From Tumidithrix helvetica (lineage in GTDB: Bacteria; Cyanobacteriota; Cyanobacteriia; Pseudanabaenales; Pseudanabaenaceae), in assembly GCF_965232925.1 (NCBI RefSeq), contig NZ_CBDDRA010000024.1, forward strand, positions 9,106-73,105: a DNA stretch of 64,000 nt, written 5' to 3'. Below are positions 27,789 through 36,135 of the stretch, piece after piece (the stretch's first letter is position 1; each line of letters begins with the position of its first letter). The notes beneath the pieces are model-generated. The model was not told the DNA's origin. It saw only the letters and a program-made list of their open reading frames with translations, and did not search any database. The position numbers were made by a program, and so were the translations under genes.

Positions 27789-28193
27789 TTACAAATTAAT
27801 CGAAATTGCATTGACAGGGCAGGCGGCAATACATTGCTCGCAGACAATGCAACGCGATCGCAAAAACTCTAACTGAAATGTTTTAGGGTTGAGCGTCATG
27901 GCTCCAGTTGGGCAAACCCCCGTACATAGACCGCAATCGACGCAGGTGTTTTCATCAATTGCGATTTCGCGCCCATGCAAAGAAACATCAATATCTTGCG
28001 ATCGCATCCACTCGATGCCAGCCTCTAGCTGATCGATGTCGCCTGATAGCTCTAAAACCATTTTTCCCACCTTGTTGGGATCGACCTGCGCTCGAATAAT
28101 ATTCGCCGCTACATTAAAGTCTTTGGCAAGTCGATAGGCCACAGGTACATTAATCACGCGTTTAGGAAAGGTTAGGTTTACTCTTTTTTTCAT
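27789..28193 (-). CDS. NIL domain plus two [4Fe-4S] ferredoxin protein
   Basis: The 134-residue protein joins an N-terminal NIL domain (RVNLTFPKRVINVPVAYRLA, about 75 residues, the small ligand-binding fold also in methionine importers) to a bacterial ferredoxin with two clusters: CVDCGLCTGVCPTGA and CIVCEQCIAACPVNA. In other cyanobacteria and methanogens such NIL-ferredoxins are linked to sulfur amino-acid metabolism. It ends 35 bases from the HEAGH gene on the same strand and could be cotranscribed. Confidence 0.88.
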   Translation of the reverse strand: MKKRVNLTFPKRVINVPVAYRLAKDFNVAANIIRAQVDPNKVGKMVLELSGDIDQLEAGIEWMRSQDIDVSLHGREIAIDENTCVDCGLCTGVCPTGAMTLNPKTFQLEFLRSRCIVCEQCIAACPVNAISINL

Positions 28194-28337
28194 TTTTTCT
28201 TAGAGGAGATCCTCAATTTATTGGGGGAGGATAAAAATTAATTGCGCTATTAAAAGGCTTTTGCTGTATAAAATTGCTAAACTTACGGCAAAATATTGTG
28301 CTTACTGTCGGTACTCGCAGGAATATGAACTAGGCAA

Positions 28338-29708
28338 ATGGGCAAAATCTTTGTTTCAGCAGGTCATGGTGGGTTTGAGGGCACATTTCGCGATCCAGGG
28401 GCGATCGCAGGTGGTACGACCGAAGCCGCCGAATTAATTGCAACCAGAGATCTGATCGTAGCAGAACTCAGATCGCGCGCTTTACCCGTCGAAGCCCCAG
28501 GCGACGATCTCAGTTTAGAGGATACCGTCAACTGGATCAACGCCAGAGCCACAAGGCAGGATGTTGCTCTTGAGATTCACATGGATGCTTTTAACAATCC
28601 CGATGCACGAGGAGCCTCCACCTACTATATTGCCAACAATGATATTCGCAAACGCCAAGCCGAGTTATTACTAAACGCTTTAGTGCGGCGCGTACCCGAG
28701 ATTCCCAGTCGAGGGGCTAAACCCGATACCAGCACGGGTGTAGGTAGACTCGCATTTTGTCGAGATATCGTCCCCGCCTCGATTTTGATGGAGTTGGGCT
28801 TTTTGACCAATCCTCAAGACCGTCGCTTGATCCAGACCCGTCGCCGCGACTATGCGATCGGCATTGCTGATGGGTTACAGATGTGGTTGAGCAATGTTGG
28901 AGGCGTAAGTCCCACCCCTTCTCCTTCACCGACCCCAGTTCCTACGACCTATCCTGAGATCGGCATTAATCTAAATGGGCAGGCTTACGAAGAAAAAGGC
29001 ATCATCGTCAACGGTAATGCTTACGTTCCCTTCGATCTCGTCGATCGCTTGGGCATTAGCCTCGATCGCGCCCCTAATATTCGCAAGATTCGCTATCAAA
29101 ACATTGTATTTGTGCAAGCGATCGGGCTGCGCGATCTAAATGTATCGGTAACTTGGGATAACTCAACCCGCACCGTCAATCTCAAGACGATCTTTAAGGT
29201 TTGCCCAGAAAACATCGATCGGATTATGGGTGTAGGCAATACCTCTGAGTTACAACTACTCATGTTTCTTAAAAATAACAACGAGATGGCTTTAACCATC
29301 TATGGCGATCTGCCCAAACTCTATCGCGAAGAAGCCGCCTTGGAAGGCGTAAATCATGATGTTGCCTTTAGCCAAATGTGTGTAGAAACTGGCTTTTTGC
29401 GGTTTGGGAATGATGTCGCTCCCAATCAAAATAACTTTGCGGGGATTGGTGCGATCGGGAATAGTGCCCATGGAGCCAAATTTCCCGATCAGCGTACGGG
29501 GGTAAGAGCGCACATTCAGCATCTTAAGGCCTATGCAAGTACAGCTCCGTTGATTCAACCGCTGGTCGATCCGCGTTTTCAGTTTGTGACCAGAGGAATT
29601 GCGCCTCTTTTGAGCCAACTCACGGGACGATGGGCAACTGATGCACTATACGATCGCAAGATTCTCGCCACAATTAGACGTTTGTATGAATCTGCGGGCA
29701 TTTTGTAG
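28338..29708 (+). CDS. Two-enzyme peptidoglycan hydrolase: amidase plus glucosaminidase-like
   Basis: The 456-residue chain has three parts. Residues 1-195: N-acetylmuramoyl-L-alanine amidase (amidase_3), with VSAGHGG, ALEIHMDAFNNPDARG and ILMELGFLTNPQDRR. Residues about 195-290: a proline-rich linker (PTPSPSPTPVP) and a copper-amine-oxidase-N-like stalk (IIVNGNAYVPFDLVDRLGIS). Residues about 300-456: a glucosaminidase domain (GVNHDVAFSQMCVETGFLRF, then NNFAGIGA). Both would cut peptidoglycan. There is no signal peptide: the enzyme starts directly with MGKIFVSAGHGGFEG, so export is unexplained. A lysin-type release or a non-classical route are possible. Confidence 0.85.
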   Translation: MGKIFVSAGHGGFEGTFRDPGAIAGGTTEAAELIATRDLIVAELRSRALPVEAPGDDLSLEDTVNWINARATRQDVALEIHMDAFNNPDARGASTYYIANNDIRKRQAELLLNALVRRVPEIPSRGAKPDTSTGVGRLAFCRDIVPASILMELGFLTNPQDRRLIQTRRRDYAIGIADGLQMWLSNVGGVSPTPSPSPTPVPTTYPEIGINLNGQAYEEKGIIVNGNAYVPFDLVDRLGISLDRAPNIRKIRYQNIVFVQAIGLRDLNVSVTWDNSTRTVNLKTIFKVCPENIDRIMGVGNTSELQLLMFLKNNNEMALTIYGDLPKLYREEAALEGVNHDVAFSQMCVETGFLRFGNDVAPNQNNFAGIGAIGNSAHGAKFPDQRTGVRAHIQHLKAYASTAPLIQPLVDPRFQFVTRGIAPLLSQLTGRWATDALYDRKILATIRRLYESAGIL

Positions 29709-29938
29709 CGATTACATCATACTCAAACGCAGGCTGCAAAAGTCAAGTTATGCGATCGTGTCGGCAATTACAGACTAATTACCGCTGTTAACGTAAAGTA
29801 AGAGTTCTATCCGCTTCTGCGGTCTAACTTGATTCATCTTTAAAATATAAAACCTCAGTCAAGAGTCGCACAAACTTAGTAAGCGGTTCGGGTGACTTGG
29901 TCAACAGTCAAGCAAGCGTTGTCAGGAGTTCGGTTGAC

Positions 29939-30415
29939 ATGAATTTCCCATCCCTAATAGAACAGTTCACAGACGCGACTTTTAAGACTCTTGGTTTGCA
30001 AGTTTGGATCGCCCAGTATAGAGGGCTAACAATTCCGTCTGAAACAATTTTCGACCAAGGTGCAGAGCTACAGCAAGAGGCAAATCTTCCTATTATTGAG
30101 GGTCAGCACTTGCATGTGTGGACTGCCTTGATAGACAAACTCGTCCTTGGTAATACCTTGGCTCAAAAGATTAGCGATTTGGTAGCAGATGCCTATCGCG
30201 ATTGTTATCAAGACAACTCGATAACTGTCGAACAATATCAAGCACAGGTAGACGAGATTAATAAAGCCTGGGCTAGCGAAGCGGTCGTTAGCGCTAATCA
30301 AGCATGGCATTTGTCCCATGATGGCGGCAAGACATGGCGCAATGTAAAGACTTTTAGCGACCCACACGAAGATAGCGTTCGATATAGAATCACTTTTGTA
30401 AGTTTAGGCGATTAG
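29939..30415 (+). CDS. Hypothetical protein
   Basis: From ATG 29939 (AGGAG 12 bases upstream) this is a 158-residue soluble protein. The middle segment NTLAQKISDLVADAYRDCYQ is helical and the C-terminus is WHLSHDGGKTWRNVKTFSDP, which resembles a short beta-hairpin sialidase-like BNR turn (SHDGGKTW). A single BNR-like turn is not enough to assign a family. Upstream TTG 29897 gives a longer, less likely start. Function unknown. Confidence 0.5.
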   Translation: MNFPSLIEQFTDATFKTLGLQVWIAQYRGLTIPSETIFDQGAELQQEANLPIIEGQHLHVWTALIDKLVLGNTLAQKISDLVADAYRDCYQDNSITVEQYQAQVDEINKAWASEAVVSANQAWHLSHDGGKTWRNVKTFSDPHEDSVRYRITFVSLGD

Positions 30416-30434
30416 AAAATACAGGTTTAAAAGA

Positions 30435-30638
30435 CTAGACAGAAGCGTTTGATCCATGAGCTAAAATCATCGCCTTAACCCGTACTTTTTGACGTTCCTT
30501 GTCTGCATCAAGTACCAACCAGTTAAGAGGTTTTCCATATTTTTGTAATTCCTCCTGAATTGCTTGGTGTAGGGTTGATACGGTGTAATGCTCTTTAAGA
30601 TCGACTTCTATTTCTATTTGGATTGACTGCATAACCAT
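30435..30638 (-). CDS. Small hypothetical protein
   Basis: 67 residues, reading as a compact alternating beta/alpha pattern (QSIQIEIEVDLKEHYTVSTL, QAIQEELQKYGKPLNWLVLD, KVRVKAMILAH) typical of a small folded domain. No family is recognised. It is convergent with the preceding gene and 48 bases from the pyruvate-kinase-like gene, on the same strand. Confidence 0.5.
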   Translation of the reverse strand: MVMQSIQIEIEVDLKEHYTVSTLHQAIQEELQKYGKPLNWLVLDADKERQKVRVKAMILAHGSNASV

Positions 30639-30685
30639 AACTCATTGCTCCAAAACTAGCGAAATTCGTAAGATCTATCTTCGGC

Positions 30686-32251
30686 TTACCACGATCGCAA
30701 TGCCCGTAATTGCGGCGTTTTTTTCAATTGATGGGTTTCCATGCGCGTGAGCACGTCATCCAAAATGGTAATGGCTTCGGCAATAAACGGACCTTTGTTT
30801 AACATGACGCACTCAGCACGTTCTGCCATGGCGGCATCGGTCATTTCACCACGGGAAGGCGCTCCATCTTTTACCAAGCTTTCTAAAACTTGCGTTGCCC
30901 AAATTACAGGAACGTGAGCTGCTTCGCAGATCCAGAGGATTTCTTCCTGAATCTCGGTTAAGCGCTGGTAGCCAATTTCAACTGCCAAGTCACCTCTAGC
31001 GATCATCACACCAAAGGACTGTTTACCTGCGGCGTGAACGATCAATTCGGGCAGGTTAGACACTGCGATCGCTGTTTCGATCTTGGCGACGATCGCAGGT
31101 CGGTCGATCCGCCCCGCAGAGCGTTTCTCCAATTCCTGTTGGAGCAGATCGATATCCTCAGATCGTTGCACAAATGAGTAGCCAATAATATCGGCGTGGG
31201 TGGCGACAAAATCTAAGTCACGTAAATCTTTCTCTGTCAACGGGTTGAGCGGTAAGACGGTGTTTGGAAAGTTTAATCCCTTTTCAGGCTTGAGTTTGAT
31301 CCCTTTGGGACTGGCATGGGTAACTTGCAATAAAATGCCCATCTGCCCATCGGACAATGGGTATTGCGGATCGATTACGCGAGTCCGAATTTTGCCATCA
31401 TCGATATAGACTGTCGTACCAGTTGTTAGCAGATCGAGAATTTCAGGAACCGTACAGCAGGTTTGGAAATGCTCCACGGGCGAGGGAATCGCCTCATCTG
31501 AGCCAGATTTGATTCCGATCGCAGGTTCGCCACGTACAAGAATGATGAGATCGTCTCGGAATACTCGTTTTTTATCAAACGGTGCGAGCACAGAACTCGT
31601 GCGGATTTTTGGTCCCCCTAAGTCCATCATGATTTTACAACTTTTGCCTGTTTCCTGTTCGGCTCGACGCACGCGATCGATCGTGCGTTGCCATATTTCT
31701 GGGGAATCGTGGGCGCAATTAATGCGCACGCAGTTTGCCCCTCGCTGGACAACTTTTCGCACCAGATCGTAGTCAGTGGAAGCTTCAGTCGGTAGGGTAA
31801 CCATGATTCTGACTCGACGATTGGGACTGGTCTGCCCAAATAGTTCTTCTGTATGTTGTTGGAGCAAACGGTTGCCCTCAAAAAAAGCCTCTATGGGTGG
31901 GCGGCTTTGGCTTTGGGCAGATTCTACTCCGCAAATAACTTCTAGGGTGGCAATCACTGCATCGAGGTTGGGCATGACGCGTGCTTCAATTCGCCCCAGT
32001 GAAGACAAGCCCCAGGGCATCAGTGCTGCTTGCAGCGATCGCAAGTCGTGTCGCCTTAGTGCTAAATATTGCGCTAGATTCAGAGAACTTAACAGAAATT
32101 CAGGGCGTTGAATGTGCGATCGCCATCGATCGAAGATGTCTTGTCCTTCACGTTCGACGGTCTGACGAAGTTCTTTCAGTGTCGATAGCAAGACTTGGGG
32201 GCTATCGAGATTAAGGGGTGGAAAAATTACTTCTGGTGCTGAACTAATCAT
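30686..32251 (-). CDS. Pyruvate kinase-like protein, divergent and without C-terminal domain
   Basis: This 521-residue protein contains the pyruvate kinase barrel: MMDLGGPKIRTS, the B domain, GIKLKPEKGLNFPNT, VAKIETAIAVSNLPELI (catalytic K) and MIARGDLAVEIGYQRLTEIQ, then ATQVLESLVKDGAPSRGEMT. It differs from normal pyruvate kinase by an N-terminal helical extension of about 140 residues and by ending soon after NKGPFIAEAITILDDVLTRM, so the usual C-terminal allosteric domain is absent. A phosphotransfer role is plausible; the true substrate is open. No ordinary pyruvate kinase is in the window. Confidence 0.72.
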   Translation of the reverse strand: MISSAPEVIFPPLNLDSPQVLLSTLKELRQTVEREGQDIFDRWRSHIQRPEFLLSSLNLAQYLALRRHDLRSLQAALMPWGLSSLGRIEARVMPNLDAVIATLEVICGVESAQSQSRPPIEAFFEGNRLLQQHTEELFGQTSPNRRVRIMVTLPTEASTDYDLVRKVVQRGANCVRINCAHDSPEIWQRTIDRVRRAEQETGKSCKIMMDLGGPKIRTSSVLAPFDKKRVFRDDLIILVRGEPAIGIKSGSDEAIPSPVEHFQTCCTVPEILDLLTTGTTVYIDDGKIRTRVIDPQYPLSDGQMGILLQVTHASPKGIKLKPEKGLNFPNTVLPLNPLTEKDLRDLDFVATHADIIGYSFVQRSEDIDLLQQELEKRSAGRIDRPAIVAKIETAIAVSNLPELIVHAAGKQSFGVMIARGDLAVEIGYQRLTEIQEEILWICEAAHVPVIWATQVLESLVKDGAPSRGEMTDAAMAERAECVMLNKGPFIAEAITILDDVLTRMETHQLKKTPQLRALRSW

Positions 32252-32296
32252 ATAAAAACGCTAGGATCGCTCGTTATTTTAGGGTTTAATAGCTTT

Positions 32297-33349
32297 TCAG
32301 TTTGAGTTCAGAGGATTATCTTCGGATGACGTGCTACCTTTAGCTTTCTTTTTGCTTTTTTGGGATACCGTTGTTGCTGAATTCAACGGGGTTGTGAGCA
32401 GCGATCGCAACGACTCGCGAAATTCTAAAGAGAGATAAGATTGCTGAAGGGGTTGCCAATTTTGCCAAAAAGCAGTCTCATCCTGCTGCATTTCTCGATC
32501 TATCGTGGGTAGAACCTTTCCCAAATCTGCATTCAAGGTGGATTCTAGAAACTGACGCAGGACGACGCGATCTTGAAACTGACCCAAGATTTCTTGAATC
32601 GCCTTAAATTCTGCAATTCTTTGCATGTAGGAAGGTTCATAAAAAGCAGCAAAAAACTCTGCTTGATAGCGAACTCCTTTTATTTGCTTGCGCAAGCTAT
32701 GCAGCAGATCGCCAAATTGCCTCAATTGTTGATTTAGTTCCTCAACATTCTCAATGGGGATCGATGCAGCTTTCCCTGCTTGAATCCTCGTTCCAACTAG
32801 CCAGCCTGGATGGAGAAAAAGCTCGCAAATCAATGGCAATAGCAAATCGGGCAAAATTTCTAAGATAGCTAGATTCCCTACAGGGGTGTAGGTGGGCTTC
32901 TCGATCCAAGCTTGGATCGATCGCTTCAGTTTTTGATAGCGATCGCCATTTAGCGTCTTCTTTAAGTCAAGAAAGCTCTGTTCGCGTTTCTGGTGCAGAT
33001 GTTTGAGAACCTTATCGAACTTAGACTGCTCGGTTTTCGGCAACAAAAGCTGATAGCGGTTTGTCAGATCCAGTTGCAACACATCTAAATCTCGCGTTTC
33101 TCCAAGACTTTTGGCAATTACCCCAATAGATGAATGGCTAACGCCTTTGGGTAGGACGATCGCCGTACTAAATATTCGCACAGCCGTTCTCAATTGCCGC
33201 ATGCCAACACGCATCTGATGTAACGGCTCGGGATCGTTATCTTGGAAAACAGATTCTTCGCGATCGACAAACCTTTGAAAGTTTTGGCAAATGATTTGGT
33301 GAGCGTATTCACCCAATGCGATCGAAAGATCTAACTGATGCACCTTCAT
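32297..33349 (-). CDS. CHAD domain protein
   Basis: The 350-residue protein is a helical CHAD domain with the conserved histidine/arginine motifs LHQMRVGMRQLRTAVRIF, and KQIKGVRYQAEFFAAFYEPS further on. CHAD proteins bind inorganic polyphosphate through these basic residues and are often found with polyphosphate enzymes. The C-terminus is a lysine-rich tail (KSKKKAKG). The pyruvate-kinase-like gene lies 45 bases downstream on the same strand and could be cotranscribed. Confidence 0.85.
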   Translation of the reverse strand: MKVHQLDLSIALGEYAHQIICQNFQRFVDREESVFQDNDPEPLHQMRVGMRQLRTAVRIFSTAIVLPKGVSHSSIGVIAKSLGETRDLDVLQLDLTNRYQLLLPKTEQSKFDKVLKHLHQKREQSFLDLKKTLNGDRYQKLKRSIQAWIEKPTYTPVGNLAILEILPDLLLPLICELFLHPGWLVGTRIQAGKAASIPIENVEELNQQLRQFGDLLHSLRKQIKGVRYQAEFFAAFYEPSYMQRIAEFKAIQEILGQFQDRVVLRQFLESTLNADLGKVLPTIDREMQQDETAFWQNWQPLQQSYLSLEFRESLRSLLTTPLNSATTVSQKSKKKAKGSTSSEDNPLNSN

Positions 33350-33391
33350 CCAATTTCACCTTGTGTGATGGGCTTTTCAAAAAAGACTAAC

Positions 33392-33628
33392 CTACTTTGG
33401 AGGCTTAACTAGACAAGTCCATTTTCCCACTTCTACCGATCCTGCGATCGGGATGACATGAAAACAAATTATTTTGTAATATGTTGAATAAGGCAATTCT
33501 AGATTTTGCTTGCTACCTTCACGAGTCATAGCCCTCGCGATCGCTTGCTGTTGTCTATCTTCCGTGTTAAGGAAGTAATCTATCTCGGTCAATTCATGGT
33601 CAGTCTTGAGCGATTGTCCAAATTTCAC
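33392..33628 (-). CDS. Doubtful small open frame
   Basis: 78 residues from a GTG start; the composition is ordinary and no family or ribosome site is seen. It may be a fragment or chance frame. The region between the CHAD gene and tRNA-Pro appears decayed. Confidence 0.2.
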   Translation of the reverse strand: MKFGQSLKTDHELTEIDYFLNTEDRQQQAIARAMTREGSKQNLELPYSTYYKIICFHVIPIAGSVEVGKWTCLVKPPK

Positions 33629-33644
33629 AAGAAGGTTACAGTTT

Positions 33645-33773
33645 ATGGAACGTTTGCGATCGGCATCTGATTCTTATGCCTTTGGTGCTGGCAAAGCGAT
33701 CGCTGAGATTATTAAGGGGCAAGAGACAGACTTACCGATTTCGTTTTCACCTGCTCGCTTTTTTAATCGTTGA
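33645..33773 (+). pseudogene. 3' remnant of an FAD-dependent oxidoreductase gene
   Basis: This 42-residue frame ends AGKAIAEIIKGQETDLPISF and SPARFFNR. It matches the C-terminal end of glycine/D-amino-acid oxidase (DadA-like) enzymes, where a GHG-APA-GKAIAELI segment precedes the closing SP-RF. The rest of the enzyme, including the N-terminal FAD loop, is missing upstream; the ATG is probably chance. This is a truncated gene. Confidence 0.55.
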
Positions 33774-33911
33774 ATGAGCAAGCGAAGTGAATGCCACAGC
33801 AGTTCCTCGAAGTTGGCGTAGTACAGAGTCCTGCGACGCGATCCAGTGATTGTCAAAAACGACATTCATTTGCTAGGAGGGAATTTTAATTTGCGAATGT
33901 GAAAGTACAAG

Positions 33912-33985
33912 TCGGGATGAAAGGATTTGAACCTTCGCCCCCCTCGTCCCGAACGAGGTGCGCTACCAAGCTGCGCTACATCCCG
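33912..33985 (-). tRNA. tRNA-Pro (CGG anticodon)
   Basis: A 74-base cloverleaf on the minus strand: acceptor CGGGATG/CATCCCG with discriminator A, D arm GTAGCGCAG, anticodon stem CCTCG/CGAGG around loop TTCGGGA (anticodon CGG), and T arm GGTTCAAATCC. Confidence 0.96.
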
Positions 33986-34271
33986 GCAACATTCTAGATC
34001 TGCCACTTTTGAGTAAGTGTACTTTACTCATAGGTTTGTTACTATTTTACAGCTTTGTCTGGTCATTTAAATCTACCCCTAGCAATTCTCATTTTGGCTT
34101 GTAGGCTGCCTCAATTGTTAAATCTTGGGCGAAGACAAAGGCTTTTTAAGAGTTGCTATTGTGGCTATGGAATCCTGTGAGGTGAGTTTAAGGGCATCGA
34201 GTTTTCTGCAAGTAGGCAACGGACAAAGAGTTAAAATATAGGTAAGGGTATGATTTGAGAGGTAGACATAT

Positions 34272-34367
34272 ATGCAAAGCCTTATCTCGTTCTTAGCTCT
34301 GGTACTTTTTACGATCGCGATTTTTTGCATGGCACAAGAGATACTCAATTTTCTTGAGGACTGGTGA
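34272..34367 (+). CDS. 31-residue single-pass membrane peptide
   Basis: A tiny frame beginning MQSLISFLALVLFTIAIFCM followed by AQEILNFLEDW: one hydrophobic helix and a short acidic tail. GAGAGG lies about 8 bases before the ATG. Its size resembles small photosystem or cytochrome complex subunits, but it matches none I remember. The flanking stretch 33986-34446 holds nothing else recognisable. Confidence 0.4.
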   Translation: MQSLISFLALVLFTIAIFCMAQEILNFLEDW

Positions 34368-34446
34368 CGATCTCCTGCTGGGGTCACTCTTGTAAGTATA
34401 TTTACTTATCTAAGTAGGTAAGCATCAGCTTGCTGACAAATTATAT

Positions 34447-35046
34447 TTACCAAAGAAGCGATAGGTCTAATACAAAATCGGGTAACACCCCCTCGCCATT
34501 GATGGAATTTGGGGATTCAAGTATTTCTACTTCCTTCCCTAAGCGGTAGATCTCAACGGTACGATCTTGGGGATCGATCAGCCAGCCTAATCGCACGCCA
34601 TTCTCTTGGTATTCTCTCATTTTGGCTTGGAGATCGGATAAGCGATCGCTTTCCGAGCGCAACTCAATGACAAAATCTGGGGCGAGAGGTGGAAATTTCT
34701 TGCGCTGTTCCACAGTTAGAGCCTCCCAGCGATCGAGTTTAACCCAAGCAACATCAGCCGATCGCTGACTGCCCAAGGGCAATCGAAAAATTGTTGAAGA
34801 ACTAAAAGTTTTCCCTAGCTTGGTCTGACGATTCCAGATCCCCAAATCGATATCGATTTCCGACTCGCGATTTCCACTTTCACCGCCTACTGGAGCCATA
34901 ACCACCAATACCCCTGTCGCTGTTAGTTCTAACTTCTTTTCAGGATTCTGCATGCACAGCAGATAGAATTGCTCGTCAGTCAACTTGACGGTACTAAAAT
35001 CTAGTAATAAGGGTTCTGAGAGTGTAGTTTCTACAGTGATGGTCAT
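34447..35046 (-). CDS. Uma2 family nuclease-fold protein, copy A of a duplicated pair
   Basis: 199 residues with PDFVIELRSESDRLSDLQAK, MREYQENGVRLGWLIDPQDR and the front segment KLTDEQFYLLCMQNPEKKLE. The catalytic-fold D, E and K are present. It is very similar to the gene at 36136-36735: N-terminal 70 residues and C-terminal third nearly identical, middle differing. Its start is preceded by GGAGG. Three unresolved N bases lie just upstream. Confidence 0.9.
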   Translation of the reverse strand: MTITVETTLSEPLLLDFSTVKLTDEQFYLLCMQNPEKKLELTATGVLVVMAPVGGESGNRESEIDIDLGIWNRQTKLGKTFSSSTIFRLPLGSQRSADVAWVKLDRWEALTVEQRKKFPPLAPDFVIELRSESDRLSDLQAKMREYQENGVRLGWLIDPQDRTVEIYRLGKEVEILESPNSINGEGVLPDFVLDLSLLW

Positions 35047-35063
35047 ACAACCTCCGAAAGCTT

Positions 35064-35069
35064 NCAGNN
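35064..35069. other. Unresolved bases (N) in the duplicated upstream block
   Basis: N at 35064, 35068 and 35069 lie in a block repeated upstream of the second Uma2 gene, where the matching bases read G, C and T. The ambiguity may come from read mixing between the copies. Confidence 0.9.
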
Positions 35070-35092
35070 ATTCGTTTTTTTATTTTATTTTT

Positions 35093-36058
35093 TTATTTTA
35101 GCATCCCCATCGATTCTGTTTGATTCCTCGCACTAGCCAGCAGATCTAACTCAGAAGGCACTCTTAACTTGGATGCTAGCCCCAAAAACTCCAGCATTTT
35201 GATGAAGCCGAAAGTTGGATCTAGAAGATAGACAATCTCTCCATTTCGAATGGTGATGCCATGCCGAGATGACGACTGAAAAGCATGATGCAGATTGTGC
35301 CAACCTTCACCCAAGGTCAGAAACGCGACGAACCCGCTATTTCTACTGAAATCGTCGGTGACGAAGGGGCGATCGCCAAAGAGATGGCTGAGGGAGTTGA
35401 CCGTAGCAACACCGTGAAACAGGAGAGTCGTGCTCAGAAAAAACGCCCCGAGATATTCCATGCCCCCGATGAAGTAAGAGATGGTACCGAGCGCAAGCGT
35501 TGGGATGAAATGCAACCGATCCACCATCTTTAAAACGCGATCGCTTTCAACATCCATCGGCAGTTTGGCAGGGAAAAATTGCGGTACTAATAGCCAGCCC
35601 GCTTGAGACCACCAAAATCCTTTGAGCCCTTGGAAAGGAATGTGTGGAGAATGGGGATCTGGTGATCGATCTGAGTGTTGATGGTGGTTCATGTGGTGCG
35701 CTTTCCACCAACTCGGCCCCATTTGCCCCGCCGAAGCCGCCACGATACAACCAATCCATAAAACAATTGATGGCGCTTGATAGCTCTTGTGGGTCAGTAA
35801 GCGGTGGTAAATGCCCGTTGTGGCAAGCATGCGTATGAGGTATAACCCTATTAGCCATAAGACTGCGCCCCACGATAAGCCCGTCGCGATCGCGAGAAGA
35901 GATCCGAAATGACTGACTACGATCATTGTAGGCCCGAGGATATAAGAAATAATTGTGAGGGGAGGGTACTGCTTCATTGGGCTTTTATCGTCCTTACGCT
36001 TTAACATACAAACAAAATGCGAACGGGACGTTAAGTTTAAAAAACTGCCCGCCAGCAT
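35093..36058 (-). CDS. desC: Acyl desaturase, delta-9 (DesC/stearoyl-CoA type)
   Basis: This 321-residue membrane protein (294 if starting at ATG 35977) has three histidine boxes in the DesC order: HRLLTH, HHMNHHQHSD and HNLHHAF, with two pairs of hydrophobic segments. It would introduce the first double bond into saturated fatty acyl chains. Box 2 reads HHMNHH rather than the usual HR-HH, so this is a divergent member and the regiospecificity is uncertain. It lies between two Uma2 copies; its last codons overlap the block duplicated upstream of each. The 77-base gap before the second Uma2 gene shows nothing else. Confidence 0.75.
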   Translation of the reverse strand: MLAGSFLNLTSRSHFVCMLKRKDDKSPMKQYPPLTIISYILGPTMIVVSHFGSLLAIATGLSWGAVLWLIGLYLIRMLATTGIYHRLLTHKSYQAPSIVLWIGCIVAASAGQMGPSWWKAHHMNHHQHSDRSPDPHSPHIPFQGLKGFWWSQAGWLLVPQFFPAKLPMDVESDRVLKMVDRLHFIPTLALGTISYFIGGMEYLGAFFLSTTLLFHGVATVNSLSHLFGDRPFVTDDFSRNSGFVAFLTLGEGWHNLHHAFQSSSRHGITIRNGEIVYLLDPTFGFIKMLEFLGLASKLRVPSELDLLASARNQTESMGMLK

Positions 36059-36135
36059 TTAACATCCTACCAAGTTGCGAACTTCATGGAGGTCGAGATC
36101 GATCCCGTAAGTGGTTTAAGCGAGTTAGGGGATAT

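Noticed and set aside
34118..34387. Minus-strand frame of 89 residues over the small membrane peptide
   Set aside because: No protein-like pattern; the plus strand has a ribosome site and a clean hydrophobic helix.
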